A stretch of DNA of 64,000 nucleotides from Anisakis pegreffii (GCA_035041965.1 JAPYMA010000381.1:62001-126000); one strand, 5' to 3'. Positions 27,601 through 40,040 are shown, numbered from the stretch's first letter. Notes: generated by a model not told the origin, from the sequence alone. Numbers and translations: made by a program.

Positions 27601-28077
27601 TTGGTGGTGGTGGTGGTGGCAGACATATTTGTTGCATGACAACTATGAGAAAGTAGTTAGCAGATTCAGTTAAACTTTCGCATTTCGAATCAACATGAAA
27701 CAGCAAGTTTGATGATGTGATGATCTAAAGTGAAAATTTTGACTGAACGTGATATCGTTTTTCAAATCGCATCAATCGAAATTCATCGCATTCATTTTCG
27801 GTTATGTGCATCCAGTTCGTGGCGTCAATCTCACAATTCGAATCATCATAATTGATAAATTACCAATCATTTCAACTAGGTACCAAGCATTGCTAATGTT
27901 TTATCAACGAAAGCAACAACGATGTACATTGATTATTCGAGCATCATAAGAAGAACATTTCACAATGATCACTCGCCAATGATAATGTGCATGAAACGGG
28001 CGGTACTACGGAACAAGTTCATGGATGGATGAGTTTTGCGTGGGATGATAGATTGCTCCACCTCGTAGGCATGTTCC

Positions 28078-28084
28078 TATAAAA
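28078..28084 (+). promoter_or_regulatory. TATA box of the furin-repeat precursor gene
   Basis: TATAAAA lies 142 bases upstream of the ATG at 28226. It is preceded by a slightly GC-richer patch and followed about 30 bases later by a plausible initiation region (CACACATCG). A strong TATA box fits a highly expressed secreted product. Confidence 0.6.
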
Positions 28085-28225
28085 GCGTTCGCATTCAGGT
28101 GTTCACACATCGTCACAACCAATCAGCACCTTCACCTTTGATAAGGAGTCCATTCTTGCAGTAACAATATTTTATTATTCTTCGAATAAGATCATTCTGC
28201 TGAATCAGTCGCAACAACAACAAGA

Positions 28226-30244
28226 ATGCGTTCCGTGATAGTCATCGGTTTGGTTGCTATTCTCTGCTTTTCGGATGCTCGACACTGTAAGATGCTTTCT
28301 TTGTTGCTTTTCATTCATGCTATTGGTACTTTCTCACTAGTGTCTTTACGCTTATTAATTCGTTTCATGATCATATTCTAGGGCGATCGTTACGGTCGGC
28401 TCTATTACAGTTCATTTACAATCACACCAACCAATCTGTTCCGCGTTAATTAGATCGATCACAGTCACAATGTACTATCGTGATTCACATCATTCAAAGC
28501 TTATCTCTCGTAAATTCTCATATGGCATGCTTCTCGCACGTTCAAACCTCACAATCAGCATACCGACTAGATAAAACTGGAATTAAATCCCGTACAGATG
28601 CAATGGATTACATTTGATTAAATGAATAATCCATTACAGATGTTCCATTTCTTTTCACCATAAAAGAATTCGTTTCTCGGATCTGTTATAAATCGCCTGC
28701 ATTCATGAAGAAAATTTCAAAAGATTCATCCGGATAAACAGTCTTATCGTGAATCCGTAAGCAAACTAGACTTTATAATCTGCTGGAGACATCCAATAAC
28801 GCGTGTGCACACAAGCGATTATGATAATTTGTTAGAATCAAGTAACAATAGTCCTAGTGAAGCCTGACAATGGATTTCGTCTGAATTGATCACTAGGCTA
28901 ATGTTCGTACCGTAGTAAGGTATCTATCTGTTCAACAAATAAATCATTCCCCTTGTGTGAGACTCTGACTATGTCTAATACCCAATGTTATCTGGTGCTA
29001 TATTCCACTTCAATTATCGGCATTTGTGAGGAGTGTAAGAAATGTTTGCATGATGAGCCATTAATTAGGGTATGGACAACCTCATAACAGATTATAACAA
29101 AGAATTATGCAAAATAAATAATCTGATGACAATTCATGTTTGCTTGTACGCTGCAAAAAGGAATCTGTAATAAGAATGCGATTTCAAGGAGGGAGAACAG
29201 TGCATTCTTTCCCTACTACTGCCTTAATCAAGTTGGATTGTCACTGAAAATTTCCGAATCAATAACATTAACACTGCATCCAGAATTTTTCAGATGAGGT
29301 TTTTTTGTTTGATCTCGTTGATCGAGAAGCAAGTTCTCAACCTAATCCATTATTTGTAATGATTGTGAATTCCCGCTGAGTTATTTTACAAAGATCTGTA
29401 TCTGGATTTCAAAATTTCAGTGAACAAACGAAACAATGCTGCATATGGCGACGAGGTGGCACCACCAAAAGTTGAAGTTGAAGCTATCGCAGAACCAGCT
29501 CCAGCGCCAGAAGAACAACCCCCGGCCGAAGCGGCTCAGCCGACCGCAGCCCCAGAGGCAGAACCCGACGTCCAAGCCTCAGGCTACAGGAAGAAGCGAA
29601 ATAATGCTGCATATGGCGACGAGGTGGCACCACCAAAAGTTGAAGCTATCGCAGAACCAGCTCCAGCCCCAGCGGAACAACCCCCGGCCGAAGTGTCTCA
29701 ACCGACCGCAGCCCCCGAGGCAGAGCCTGAAGTACAAGCCTCAGGCTACAGGATGAAGCGAAACAATGCTGCATATGGCGACGAGGTGGCACCACCAAAA
29801 GTTGAAGCTATCGCAGAACCAGCTCCAGCCCCAGAGGAACAACCCCCGGCCGATGTGTCTCAACCGACCGCAGCCCCCGAGGCAGAGCCTGAAGTACAAG
29901 CCTCAGGCTACAGGATGAAGCGAAACAATGCTGCATATGGCGACGAGGTGGCACCACCAAAAGTTGAAGCTATCGCAGAACCAGCTCCAGCCCCAGAGGA
30001 ACAACCCCCGGCCGATGTGTCTCAACCGACCGCAGCCCCCGAGGCAGAGCCTGAAGTACAAGCCTCAGGCTACAGGAGGAAACGAAACAATGCTGCATAT
30101 GGCGACGAGGTGGCACCACCAAAAGTTGAAGGTGTCGCCGAACCAGCTCAAGCTCCTGCTCCGGTGGAACAACCTGCAGTAGAAGTGGCACAACCAGTTG
30201 CAGCTCCAGCAGCTGAACCTGAGGTCCAAGCCTCTGGCTACTGA
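28226..30244 (+). CDS. Secreted polyprotein precursor of five Ala/Pro/Glu-rich peptides with furin-type cleavage sites
   Basis: Exon 1, 28226-28286, encodes a signal peptide (MRSVIVIGLVAILCFSDA). A donor GTAAGA at 28287 is joined in phase 1 to a TTTCAG acceptor, and exon 2 runs 29421-30244, giving 294 residues. After a short leader ending NKR come five units, each starting NNAAYGDEVAPPKVE and ending VQASGY. They are separated by RKKR, RMKR, RMKR and RRKR, all fitting the R-x-K-R furin/proprotein convertase rule. Processing would release peptides of about 50 to 52 residues ending in Tyr. The units are acidic, with no cysteines and no glycosylation sequons that I see, so they are unlike cationic antimicrobial peptides. 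Convertase-cleaved repeat secretory proteins are known in nematodes (ABA-1/NPA polyproteins, neuropeptide precursors), but this peptide matches no family I recognise. Neighbours give no clue to its job. Confidence 0.85.
29432..30244 (+). repeat. Coding tandem repeat, five units of 168, 162, 162, 162 and 159 bases
   Basis: Units start at 29432, 29600, 29762, 29924 and 30086. Units 3 and 4 are identical at the nucleotide level up to the cleavage site, including synonymous positions. Unit 1 carries an extra Val-Glu pair and unit 5 has diverged in its second half. The repeat is distinctly GC-richer than its surroundings. The pattern indicates recent unequal exchange or gene conversion. Confidence 0.95.
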
Positions 30245-32148
30245 AATGTCAAACAATACTTTAAAACATACTTACTGTGTGCACTCATTAACTGATGTAA
30301 TGATGCATCATCACACTCATATGATCTTCTATATTATCTATATTATCGAGGTTTTATCAAGTAATTTTCTTTTCAACAGTGCAAATTTCTTCCACGCCCC
30401 AACTTGCTGTTTCTTTGTTGTTCTTGCTGTTCCTTGCTGATGCTGCTATTCCTAATTTCCAGCTGATTTCGGAATACAAATCATCAGATTGTAAATACAC
30501 TAGACTAGCCCAATACAAAAATTGCGAAATTGAGTAAATTCCTTGGTATAATTGAATTGCTTGAATCTCGATATGCGATAAAATTCTTTTGTGAACATAA
30601 TCGCATATGAGCAATTGAACAGGAGAAAATGTTTCGAGAGTTCCTGGATGAGGACAATTCGACAGCAGCAATGAGTAGTCAGTCTGATGGTGAGTACAGC
30701 GGCTCGTGGCTCCTGATAAATTACTGCTTTTTAGATGAAAATTCAAGAGATCAGTTTGCATTTTCAGCAAAATTAGCTGATATTAGACACATGCATCCAT
30801 ATAACAACTCTTTGATACTGCCTATTCAATTTTATGTTTTCATTTATTTGTGATATATACGTTAATTGTTTGAATTTTGAATGCTATACAACGTCGACAG
30901 AGATCTTTCAGCCTTTCTCGTAATAAAGTATTATAAAAGTATTGTGAATTGGCTCGCAAAGCATTCATCGAAACTTCATTTTATATTTTTTGCGCATTTT
31001 GTTGCGTATAACTAACAAAAGTGTTTCTTTCTCAAATTTTAACCAATTTACAAGGTTTTACGCAGACGAATACCATCGCGTCGAGCATAACACCGAATAC
31101 TGAACGAAGGTTGTTCAATCAACAGTGTTTTTCGAGCAGAAACTGAAATGTTCGACGACCATAAATTTGAATTAATTTATGAAATTAATTAACTACAACT
31201 CTATTCAAAATTCTCGTAACATCATTCATTTTGATGACCTCAAATGAATTAATGAGCCCTTATAATCACTCACATGTACGACCAATAAATCAAACTGGAT
31301 CTACTGAATCGTTTAACAATCACATTAATCATAACAAAAAAAAACTGGTGTTCAAAAGTGCACGAAAGTACAGTGGAACTTAAGACGAAATTCTACGAAT
31401 TCTTCAACAAGATGGATTATTGTTGCATTTTAGTGGAACACCAAAGAAACACTGATGATCAGTTCAGTTGAATTGATTCATAATTAATGAGAAAAGCAGT
31501 AGAACGTGAATGGTTACTAGTGTCTGCGAAGAAGATGCTGTGCGTGATAAATTCCGGAAATGCGACATTGCGGTCGCACCAAAACCATCAGAAATGCATG
31601 AATTCATTCATCATTCAAATACTTTCGCAATGCTGTATTCGATCGAATATTTCAAGCATTGTTTATATACGAATCACTGAAAACTTTTGTGTAAAACTAA
31701 GACTTTTTCATTGATGACAGATGAGAAAGCATACGCACGCTTTTTGCGTTGAGTTCACTTTTTTAGTTGAACGTATCAATTTGGAACGGAATGGAATCTT
31801 TGGAAAAATGTACGTATTGCTGGGCGATGCTAGCGGAACGAACAATCGTTGTGTGCTTTGATGTTTGCACTGGGTGGAGATGACAAGAAATGATGATTGA
31901 ATGATTTGTACTGAAATAAAACACGCGAACTTGCAAGAAAACAAGTGACTCTAATTAATAAGTTCAAGTATATTAATAGTTGATAGAGTTAAAATATTGC
32001 ATGAAATTAATAGTTCATGTTATAGTTCAAGCATATAACTAATTGATTCAGTTCGGAAATGATCAAAATGGGCAAAAGAATGAGCACTTTCCAAGATATA
32101 AAGGAAAAGCAGCAATGAGATGAGGCACTGGAACAAAACTTTCGAAGA
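30245..32148. other. Intergenic region between the precursor gene and the cblC pair
   Basis: Holds the 3' UTR of the precursor gene and the region downstream of the first cblC copy. The 137-codon minus frame at 30357-30770 has no splice context or family resemblance. Nothing else is supported. Confidence 0.5.
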
Positions 32149-33497
32149 TTATTCGCGAAACCAATGTGCAATTAACGACCATCTCTTCTCGGGTGGCGTA
32201 TTGAAATATTTCAATTGCAATTCTCCGTGTTTCTTGAGTGGACTTCCACAATCACGGTAACGATTATCGAAATAGCTGTCGTTGAACAACTTCAAAGCTT
32301 CTTCGACGCTCTCTTCGCTTTTTAACGTTCTGATCGGAGCATTCTCTTTGTAGTTGTCCAATAGGCGCACATCAGGGAATACGATTACACCACGAAATGA
32401 AAAGTGTCCACCGTATTTTGGATGCAAACTCAATCCCATATGCAATTTCTGAAAAACAAACAAATAAACAAACCGATCAAAACTCGTGAAAATGTTCGTC
32501 ATCAAATCGAATTGACCGATTAGAACAGAGCTTATCAAATACCTTTTTACCGGTTTTTGCATCGATCGGATCTTTCACTGGATAGAAATATGTGGCACCC
32601 GAGATATGACCACAAGCTTGCAATGATACCATTGGTAGACGATGAACTAGCGGCTCGAAATCACATATTGCCACTGCACGAATCGGTTTCAATGCCTATT
32701 TGAAAGAAAATTTCTAATCATCTAATTTGATTCCATGTCTCTGAGAAAAAGAATATGTATCTTTTATGGAACTGTTCAACGACAAAATCATTTTGGAATT
32801 CAGAAAACTTTTGAGACTATTGTTGGAATCAAACATTTGCGCGCAGTTTGTGCTTGGATCAAGTAAATCCTCGAAATTCAATGGGATTCCCCTTTGATCC
32901 ACATAGAAAGTTGTATCTGATTGAAAGGAATTCGATTAACCTCGACAATTTCTTCGAATCTCTTCTCAAAAAACGATCGCACTGGATTTGGACCAATTCG
33001 TTTCGCGAATTCCTCAATCGTTTCACCTTTCCGATACTGTTTCACAAGCGATTCTCTATAGGTGCTTTCAAACCATGTTGGTGTGTTCAGTATGACAACA
33101 CTCATTACATTATCATCGTATTTCAGTTGAACACCTTTTTGTACAATTGCATTGTATGATCCTACCTTAACACATTTATTCGTCTTATTATAAGATGAGC
33201 GCTTTTTGTTCAGCAGTGTAAGCTATTGATCGCAAATCAAATCAAATCAAAGCAGATGCTGTTTCTAAACTTTTATGATGCTTTCAAATTTGACGATGGA
33301 TCTAAATCCAACGAACTATTCATCCTCTACAAGAGTGCTTGTTCTTAATCAAATCGGTAACGACAACGAATCGCAACCCTGAAATGATGCCATTCAAAGC
33401 CATCTTGCTCAGCCAAGAACCGATCGAGTGTAGCGAAGATTCTCCGCTCATCTGGTGAACTGCTAATTGGCGTGAATACAGAGTTGGTGGTAGACAT
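32149..33497 (-). CDS. cblc-1: MMACHC/cblC vitamin B12 processing protein, copy A
   Basis: Exons (minus) 33378-33497, 32941-33165, 32543-32695 and 32149-32448 give 265 residues, with all introns in phase 0 (human protein 282). MMACHC binds cobalamin in the cytosol, removes its upper ligand (decyanation or glutathione-dependent dealkylation) and hands it on for methionine synthase and methylmalonyl-CoA mutase. Alignable blocks: FEWHHFRVGSYNAIVQ (human FQVAWYNELL), VVILNTPTWF, ACGHISGATYFYP (holding the cobalamin-side His122 equivalent), LHPKYGGHFSFRGVIVFP (Arg161 equivalent), DNRYRDCG (Arg206 equivalent) and FNTPPEKRW (Arg230 equivalent). The arginines used for glutathione in the human enzyme are kept. 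The start was chosen as the ATG giving an N-terminus of family length; a longer frame upstream is possible. The C-terminal Pro-rich tail of the human protein is absent. Confidence 0.92.
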
Positions 33498-34146
33498 ATG
33501 ATGTCTTGACGCTAATTCCGCGCAGTTTGACAAAATGATGTTCGACGTTCGAGTTGCTTTTGAAGTTGGCTTGATGCAAAAATATGGACCAATTTTCGAA
33601 GAAGATGGCCTCGTGAATAGACGACAGTTCTCTTGTGAATGTAACAGTGCTATGGAAGCGTAGAGTGGACGGAAATGAACGCTATATTTTATCGGTACAC
33701 TCAAAAACATTTCCGCCGTTATCTGGAAGATGATATTCGTCAAAAATGAAAACAAGCAATGTGCGGTCAAAATTCAACGAAATATCACCAAAGTTCATTG
33801 CTGACGGAAACTCAATTTCATGACCATCTCAACGCAGTGAGCGCAGGATACGGATTAAAATACAGCTGAAAGTTTGTATTCATATGATGCACATGATGGA
33901 ATAACCACACGAATGATGAAACGTAACGTTATCGGACTATTTTTCAAAAATTTTATTTCTCACATTCATTGCAATTTACACCAAAAACCTCATGCAACAT
34001 TTCAGCTCAATATTTTCAATTCAAACATATTTACACATAAAGCATTAATTATCATTACACAATAATTTTTAGCCTAAAACAATTATATACACGAGAAGAA
34101 TCTACAAGAATTCAATCGTGAGACTGTAAGTCGAACCACTTCCCGG

Positions 34147-35731
34147 CTATTGGAACCAGTGTGCAATAAGCTGCCATCGACGTCGTCGAACAGTGCTAAA
34201 ATATTTCAACTGCAACTCATCGTAGACCTCAACCGGATTACCACAATTGCGGTAACGATTATCCGCCCAATAGCGATTGAACAATTCAAGTGCTTCAAGC
34301 ACTTTAGCATCCGTATCGAGCGTTTTCACTGGTTGTGGTTCTGTGAAATCGTTTGGTAACAGCACATCGGGAAATATGAGAGCACCTCGAAATGCAAAAT
34401 AACCACCATATTTGGAATGCAAATTGAATCCTTGAGGATAGATCTGAAATGTTGTCACATTTTATGATCACATCTTTCGAATCGTAGCATGATGAAGTCA
34501 GCATATTCAATCATTCTCCTTACTTTATTCTAATATAAAGGACCAATAAATAACTAAATGCGATAGGTACAAATTGTAAAATTCAGTTAGGATTACAAAC
34601 AATACGAGCAACAAAACTGCTTTGAAGTTGAATATAACCAGATTGAATAGCAGAACAAATCAGCACGAAACCTTTTCGCCCGTACGCGGATGATTAGGAT
34701 GATAGAAGTAAGCAGCACCAGAGATATGACCACAGGCTGGCAACGAAATGGCTGGCAAACGATTCTTCACAGGTTCAAAATCACATATCGATACTACTCG
34801 CGTTGGTGAAAGCGCCTGAATTTCGCAAAATAAATTTAAAAAAAAACTCAAAAGTATTACAACTCCATCGAAAACAACGATACTGTTGGAATAAACCAAT
34901 GCTTGAATGTCCAGAAAAAGACATCAATTGAATCCTGTTGAATAAGACGCATGGTGATTCCTATTGTCAACGATAACGAAACAATAGTTGAGATTATTAT
35001 GAGATTATTATCAAATATTGTAATTGGGACTATTATCAAAATAAATATTGAATAATGAATTAAACGAAAACGAGAGAGACCTTCTCAATTTGTTCGAATT
35101 TCCAATTGAAAAAACCTTCAATGGGATGCGCACCGACTTTTCTTTTCACGTCCTCAACACTCTCGCCTTTATTCCAATGACTCAACAACCATGCTTTAAA
35201 AGTTTTCCCAAAAAACGACGGTGTATTCAGCACAAGAACGGCCAACGTATTATCTGGGTAGTTAAGACGTACACCCTCTTGAACGACTGCATTATAAGGC
35301 CCCACCTAGAATTATTCATTCGAACAATATGACGCATTCAAGTCATTCAATTCGGCTCGATAACAAAGGAATTTCTCAACGAATTTCTTTCCATGACCGA
35401 CTTCATAGAAGAGGATTTGACTGATTACATAAGCGATTCAGCAGCACTGACCATACATAATCTCACAAATGGATAACTGCGCTATTGTAAATGAATGAAT
35501 TCATTCAGTCATATCATTAGAGGAACAATTTTTTGAATTGGATTGGAAGAATCTCTAAGCTTTACAAACGTGAATAAAACCAAACAAACAAGCGACTACG
35601 AGCGAAACGAAACAAACTCTGAAACGATGCCACTCAAAGCCATCTTCTTCATTTAGCTCTCTATTGAGTATTTGATAAACTTTGTCCGTCTCGTCTCGTC
35701 CTTCGGCCAGAGCACAAAAATTTCTGTACAT
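34147..35731 (-). CDS. cblc-1: MMACHC/cblC vitamin B12 processing protein, copy B
   Basis: This is a second complete gene 650 bases upstream of copy A in the same orientation. Exons 35618-35731, 35081-35305, 34672-34815 and 34147-34443 give 259 residues, with the same four-exon layout and all phase-0 introns. The second exon is exactly 225 bases in both copies. Key blocks: FEWHRFRVGPYNAVVQ, VLVLNTPSFF, ACGHISGAAYFYH, LHSKYGGYFAFRGALIFP, DNRYRNCG, FSTVRRRRW. The His122, Arg161, Arg206 and Arg230 equivalents are all present, so the copy looks functional, not a pseudogene. It differs from copy A mostly in surface positions and lacks the PIDA insertion after the YFY block. The shared structure shows a tandem gene duplication old enough for considerable protein divergence. 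Confidence 0.91.
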
Positions 35732-37190
35732 CCATGAGTTCAAGCCGGATGTGAAGCAACGATTTGAAAGCGATCTCGTGAAATTTGCAGTGAAGTACGG
35801 CTGGTAGAATAGCATCATCGATTCGTTGAACTTTGAATGAATGATATTTCAAGTAATTAGTAAACACCTTTTTTTTGTATCGTTATTGCTCGAGATCGTT
35901 CATGACGTTCTACTGTTATAAGTGATAGTGTTTCACGATCAATATGCCAACTCGATTGATTTTTAGGATTGTTTTCGTAGAGTGCAATAATCTTTGATCA
36001 TGATTTTGCTGTAGTTGTTTTTTGTTTACTCCAGAAATATTACTTACACATCCTTATGATTAGTTATGAATCGCCGGTCAATACATTTGAAAATTCTAAT
36101 GCAATGAATTGAATTCAATACAATATCCTAATGAATTATGCATAAATTCTAATGGATTCCAAACATTCCAATTCGAAAACGTTCAATTTCAGATTTTTCT
36201 GTTGAAACACTCCAAAGTCAATTGATTCAAAAATACTGTCAACCCATCGATATTGCTTTGTGTAGCAGTTTAGGAAAATTTTCGAATACCAACGTTCTCC
36301 AGCGCAATGAACTTGTTCAATCGCGAACAAATTCGTTGACTGTTAGAATTTTCGAGGAATTCAATTGTGCTGCACTTCAGTCAGCTTTTGCTTAAGAAAC
36401 ATTTTCATTTATCGCGAAAAACAAGAAAAAGCAAATATGGAATGCTTTCCAACAAACCATCAACATTATTGTTGAAATTACGTTTCAGCTGAAGAATTAA
36501 CTCTCTGCGAAATTAACTTTAGAGAGTTTATTGGTACCGCACAATCAAACAATTAACAAATTCTTGACACCGAAATAACAACATAACAAACGAGGATCAT
36601 CACTTCATATTAATGCTATTCCATCTCCAATGTGTATGTTAACAGTGAAAACAAAGCAAATTACAAAAACTGACAAATTATATAGCAAACAATAAATTTC
36701 TCATTGAAAAAAATCAAGAAACACCAACAAAGGGTTCAAAGATTCCAAAAAACTCGGACAAAATCAACCAAAATTAACAACAAAAAATGGTTAAAGCAAA
36801 TTGGATTCAACAAATCAAAACGTCATTAATCTAGTCACTCGTAAGACTATCGTTCACGTTCTTAAACTTGACATATATAATTTACGAATGAAAAATCTTA
36901 AACGTTCATCAACATAAGGAAAACTCAACTCTGAGACTAGTCTTAGGTCAAAACTTTCTGATCCAGTTACACTTGCCAATGTCCTTAACTTTCAGCTCAC
37001 ACTTACATTCAGTCTCCGTTATTTGTCCATTCAAAAATATTCAATATTACTTCATTCCAATTCCAGTTTTCGATGGATTCATACCAAGAAGAGTTCAAAC
37101 TCAACGCATCTCACTCAAATCCTCCATACATGAACTAACTAGCAAATGGGAAGCAAGCTAGGCGTCGTCATTCGATTCACTTCAACGTTT
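35732..37190. other. Intergenic region between cblC copy B and ZNRD2-like
   Basis: This should include the promoter of cblC copy B (left part) and the 3' UTR of the ZNRD2-like gene (right part). AT-rich with A-runs; no supported frame, RNA gene or repeat was seen. Confidence 0.5.
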
Positions 37191-39620
37191 TCAATGCTTC
37201 AGTTTAAGGATTCTGAGAGCACCAAAAATAGCCTCTTGTAATTGCACAATTTCACTGAGATCTTCTGACTTCGCTAAACGCTCAGCATACCATCTCAACT
37301 TCTCATCGACGATCGAAAACGCCGTTTCCATATTTGACTGTAGAGTCACAGTAGATGACGACTGAATACTCTTCTAGAAAAAGCAAACATAACAAATCAT
37401 ATTCCTTTAATTATTTCAATGAATACAAATGAAATAAACAAAATGACAAAAAATTTTTGCGAGACTCAGTTTCTTGATACACCACAACTTTGCATGACTG
37501 TGAACATTCAAACAGAATTCCTAATTTTCTAGTACGCAAACAAAATGGCTCCTTTTTAGAGTTCATTGAAAAGCAATAAATCAAAATGTCGGTAATCACC
37601 TTCACGCTGCCCGTCTTCGACTTGCTCTGAATGACCCTAATCGGTGCTTCCATTTCAGACCCACCAACAACTTGTGCGTTCTTCCTTTCACTTCTTTCCA
37701 AACCTGACTTGTATAACTCCTGAAATTTGTGTTTCAAAAACAAAGTATTCAGAAAGCATCAAACGCTTCACACATTAACACTCGATCACAATCGCTGAAC
37801 GCAGTAAAGCAACACTGAGTCGAATATGAATTCATGAGATTTCTCCTTAGATCTGAAGTTTGCATCTGTTCGGAATCACACTGAGGTTTTCATAATTTGA
37901 CTGATTAGAAACATTGAATGAGCAGAATGCCTCGAATTAAAAAGCACTGAAAACGGTTACACGAAGCAGCACTGTAGTCTGATAGATGAACTGAACGAAC
38001 ACCATCAGAGCTGATGAAAACATTGCACATTGGAATGAGAAATACCTTCAAAGTTTTTTCTTTGGTTTGCCGCAATGATGCAAGGGATTCCTCAATAGAC
38101 GGCAGAGCCTCCGACGATCCTGCAGATTGCTGCGGTATATTCTCCGGAGCAGTCTCGCTCACTCTTGACGTATGGATCTCGTACAAATGATCAGATTCCT
38201 CTAGAAACGATAGGCAGATCAAGACTAGATCAAGAATGACTTCACGTATCAAAAATACTATTCACCATTGAATGAAACCATGAAAATTTTATAAACATCG
38301 TCACACAAGCAGTTTCACCACCACAAACACACCCTTCACAGTCATGAACCAGTGAAAATGCCTTGCTCTAGGTATAGAATGAGTTGAGGCATTTACACAG
38401 GCTCACAGGAAGAAGCATCTTCATGTAAATTTGAGACGATAGAATATCTATTGACTGGAACAGTGACTATGAGAAAGCGTCGTCGTACCTATGAAATTAT
38501 GACCAGTTTATTTTTCAAAATACTAACCAAGTGGGATCTCCGCAACGAGCCGACTTCCTCCAGATGATGAGGTGGACGGATTACGCTGGGCATTCGTCAG
38601 ATCACACGTTACGCAAACACGTACTCCCTGACGATCCTCCATCAAAATTCCCTTCAAAAAAGTGGTAATGCAACAAGGAAAGAACACAGCCACATACTTG
38701 AAACAAAAATATGACTTCATGGCCTCAAAGTTCAACAAATTTCGTCGATTTCCAAACATTAACCAATTTGATTTCATCGATATCCCTCATTCAACTGGGT
38801 AGAATCATCGCTTTCGTCATATTGTCGAAAAGAGTTCGTTCAAAAAAAGTTGAGCCATATAAAACCCATAAGTCTCCAGATAAAAGATATACACACCATA
38901 CACGTCCATCATCCATATGTGATAAAAATAATACGAAATTTACCGTGCAAACATTGCAATACGCGTCCAACATTGTATATCCACGCAACAGAAGCTCACC
39001 CATTTTGGCGGATACCTGATCGAGCAGCTCACGCCTTGCGTTAGCAGCCGCATCGAACTCTTCCTGAAAACATTTGTGAATATTTACTCGAAGAAATGTA
39101 AAAAGTCAATTGAACAATATAACAGAAAACAGCTGAAATTTTATCAATAGCTCACAACCAGCATTCTGATAATTTTTTGAATGTAATGCGCATCAACAAA
39201 CCACTACTCACTTCTGGGAATCGTTCTGAGTGATTACGGTCAAATTTAGTACCAGAAATGACAAACATCAACTGCAATTCATTTGAAAGCGATAAAACTG
39301 AAGATAAACTATGCATTTTTTTAGAAACAGAAGTTTTTTCGGAGTTTCGTTTCCTTTTCTCTTAAACAATATTTTTCGACGATCATTTCTGAAACAAACA
39401 ATTCAGAATTCATCTACTAACAATGCATCGGAATGGGCACTTAACAAAATACAATTAATATAAAAAATGATCGGTTTACCTGAGTGATTTTCCTTAAGCC
39501 ATTCATTTTCTCTTCTTTTACTATATTCGAAGAATTTTTTGTGGATGGGATGATGCGGTTAACGGACGAGGGAACTTTATTCTTGACAGCCGCCTTTACA
39601 CTAAACGGTCGATGACCCAT
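37191..39620 (-). CDS. ZNRD2/SSSCA1-like zinc-ribbon protein (p27, Sjogren/scleroderma autoantigen 1 family)
   Basis: Exons (minus) 39480-39620, 38944-39063, 38528-38651, 38046-38200, 37600-37719 and 37191-37373 give 280 residues with all junction phases consistent (human protein 199). The family signature is clear: AKMGELLLRGYTMLDAYC corresponds to human SRLMGDYLLRGYRMLGETC. It is followed by a split zinc ribbon, CNVC in exon 2 and CVTC in exon 3. The C-terminal helix block (METAFSIVDEKLRWYAERLA ... GALRILKLKH) aligns with the human C-terminal LLQKLTWASAEL ... ALRSLQQLQH block. The N-terminal exon is basic and family-unspecific, and the middle (exons 3 to 5) is Ser/Glu-rich and likely disordered. 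In mammals ZNRD2 has been linked to mitotic and centromere functions and as a tankyrase partner. The molecular role is not settled, so none is assigned here. Confidence 0.88.
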
Positions 39621-40040
39621 ACAAAATCCACGTCTAAATCACAAAACAACTTCTTCCCCTGACCACTTCTAAACAATCACAAATGATAGCAACTTCACAA
39701 AGAAAACTTCTTCCTCGTCTCGGTAATCCTGCAGTATGGCTTAAGGAGAAACGGGGTGTGGTCTAACACACACTCAGCCATCGAACGCATGAAGACATTC
39801 TGCCACAGCTATCATCGCATACGTACAACTGCTTTCCGAATTATGTCAGTTTTGTTTGATGTGATGTAATACAAGTTTCAATTAGACAATGATAATGACG
39901 AATTGCATATTATTGAAGCAGTTTCAACACAGCCCTAATCAAGCACCGAAATAATGCATTGGAACATATTTGACCCCATACGGTGTTCTCATACGTTTTA
40001 TTTACATCTTAGAAATTACATTCTGCGATATTCTATTCAA
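39621..40040. other. Upstream region of the ZNRD2-like gene
   Basis: Likely a shared 5' region between ZNRD2-like (minus) and the putative small secreted gene (plus). No clear TATA box or initiator is visible. Confidence 0.35.

Larger units (their letters stand above)
23265..28077. other. Intergenic region, weak exon-like fragments only
   Basis: Besides the short repeats there is one first-exon-like piece on the minus strand near 26190-26260: an ATG followed by DKSLPVSVSMLQ and ending at a GTCAGT donor. A TTACAG-preceded terminal-exon-like piece lies at about 27022-27120 (reading ...NETHNV-like, not recognisable). Neither could be linked in phase to neighbours. A (GGT)5 run at 27603-27619 gives a Pro run in one minus frame. 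No RNA genes were found. Confidence 0.4.

Noticed and set aside
29436..30191. Long open frames in other frames and on the minus strand across the peptide repeat
   Set aside because: They are shadows of a GC-rich 162-base repeat, whose length divisible by three keeps alternative frames open. Only the main frame has a signal peptide and furin-type sites.
30357..30770. 137-codon minus-strand frame downstream of the precursor gene
   Set aside because: No acceptor, donor or family resemblance; composition matches surrounding non-coding DNA.
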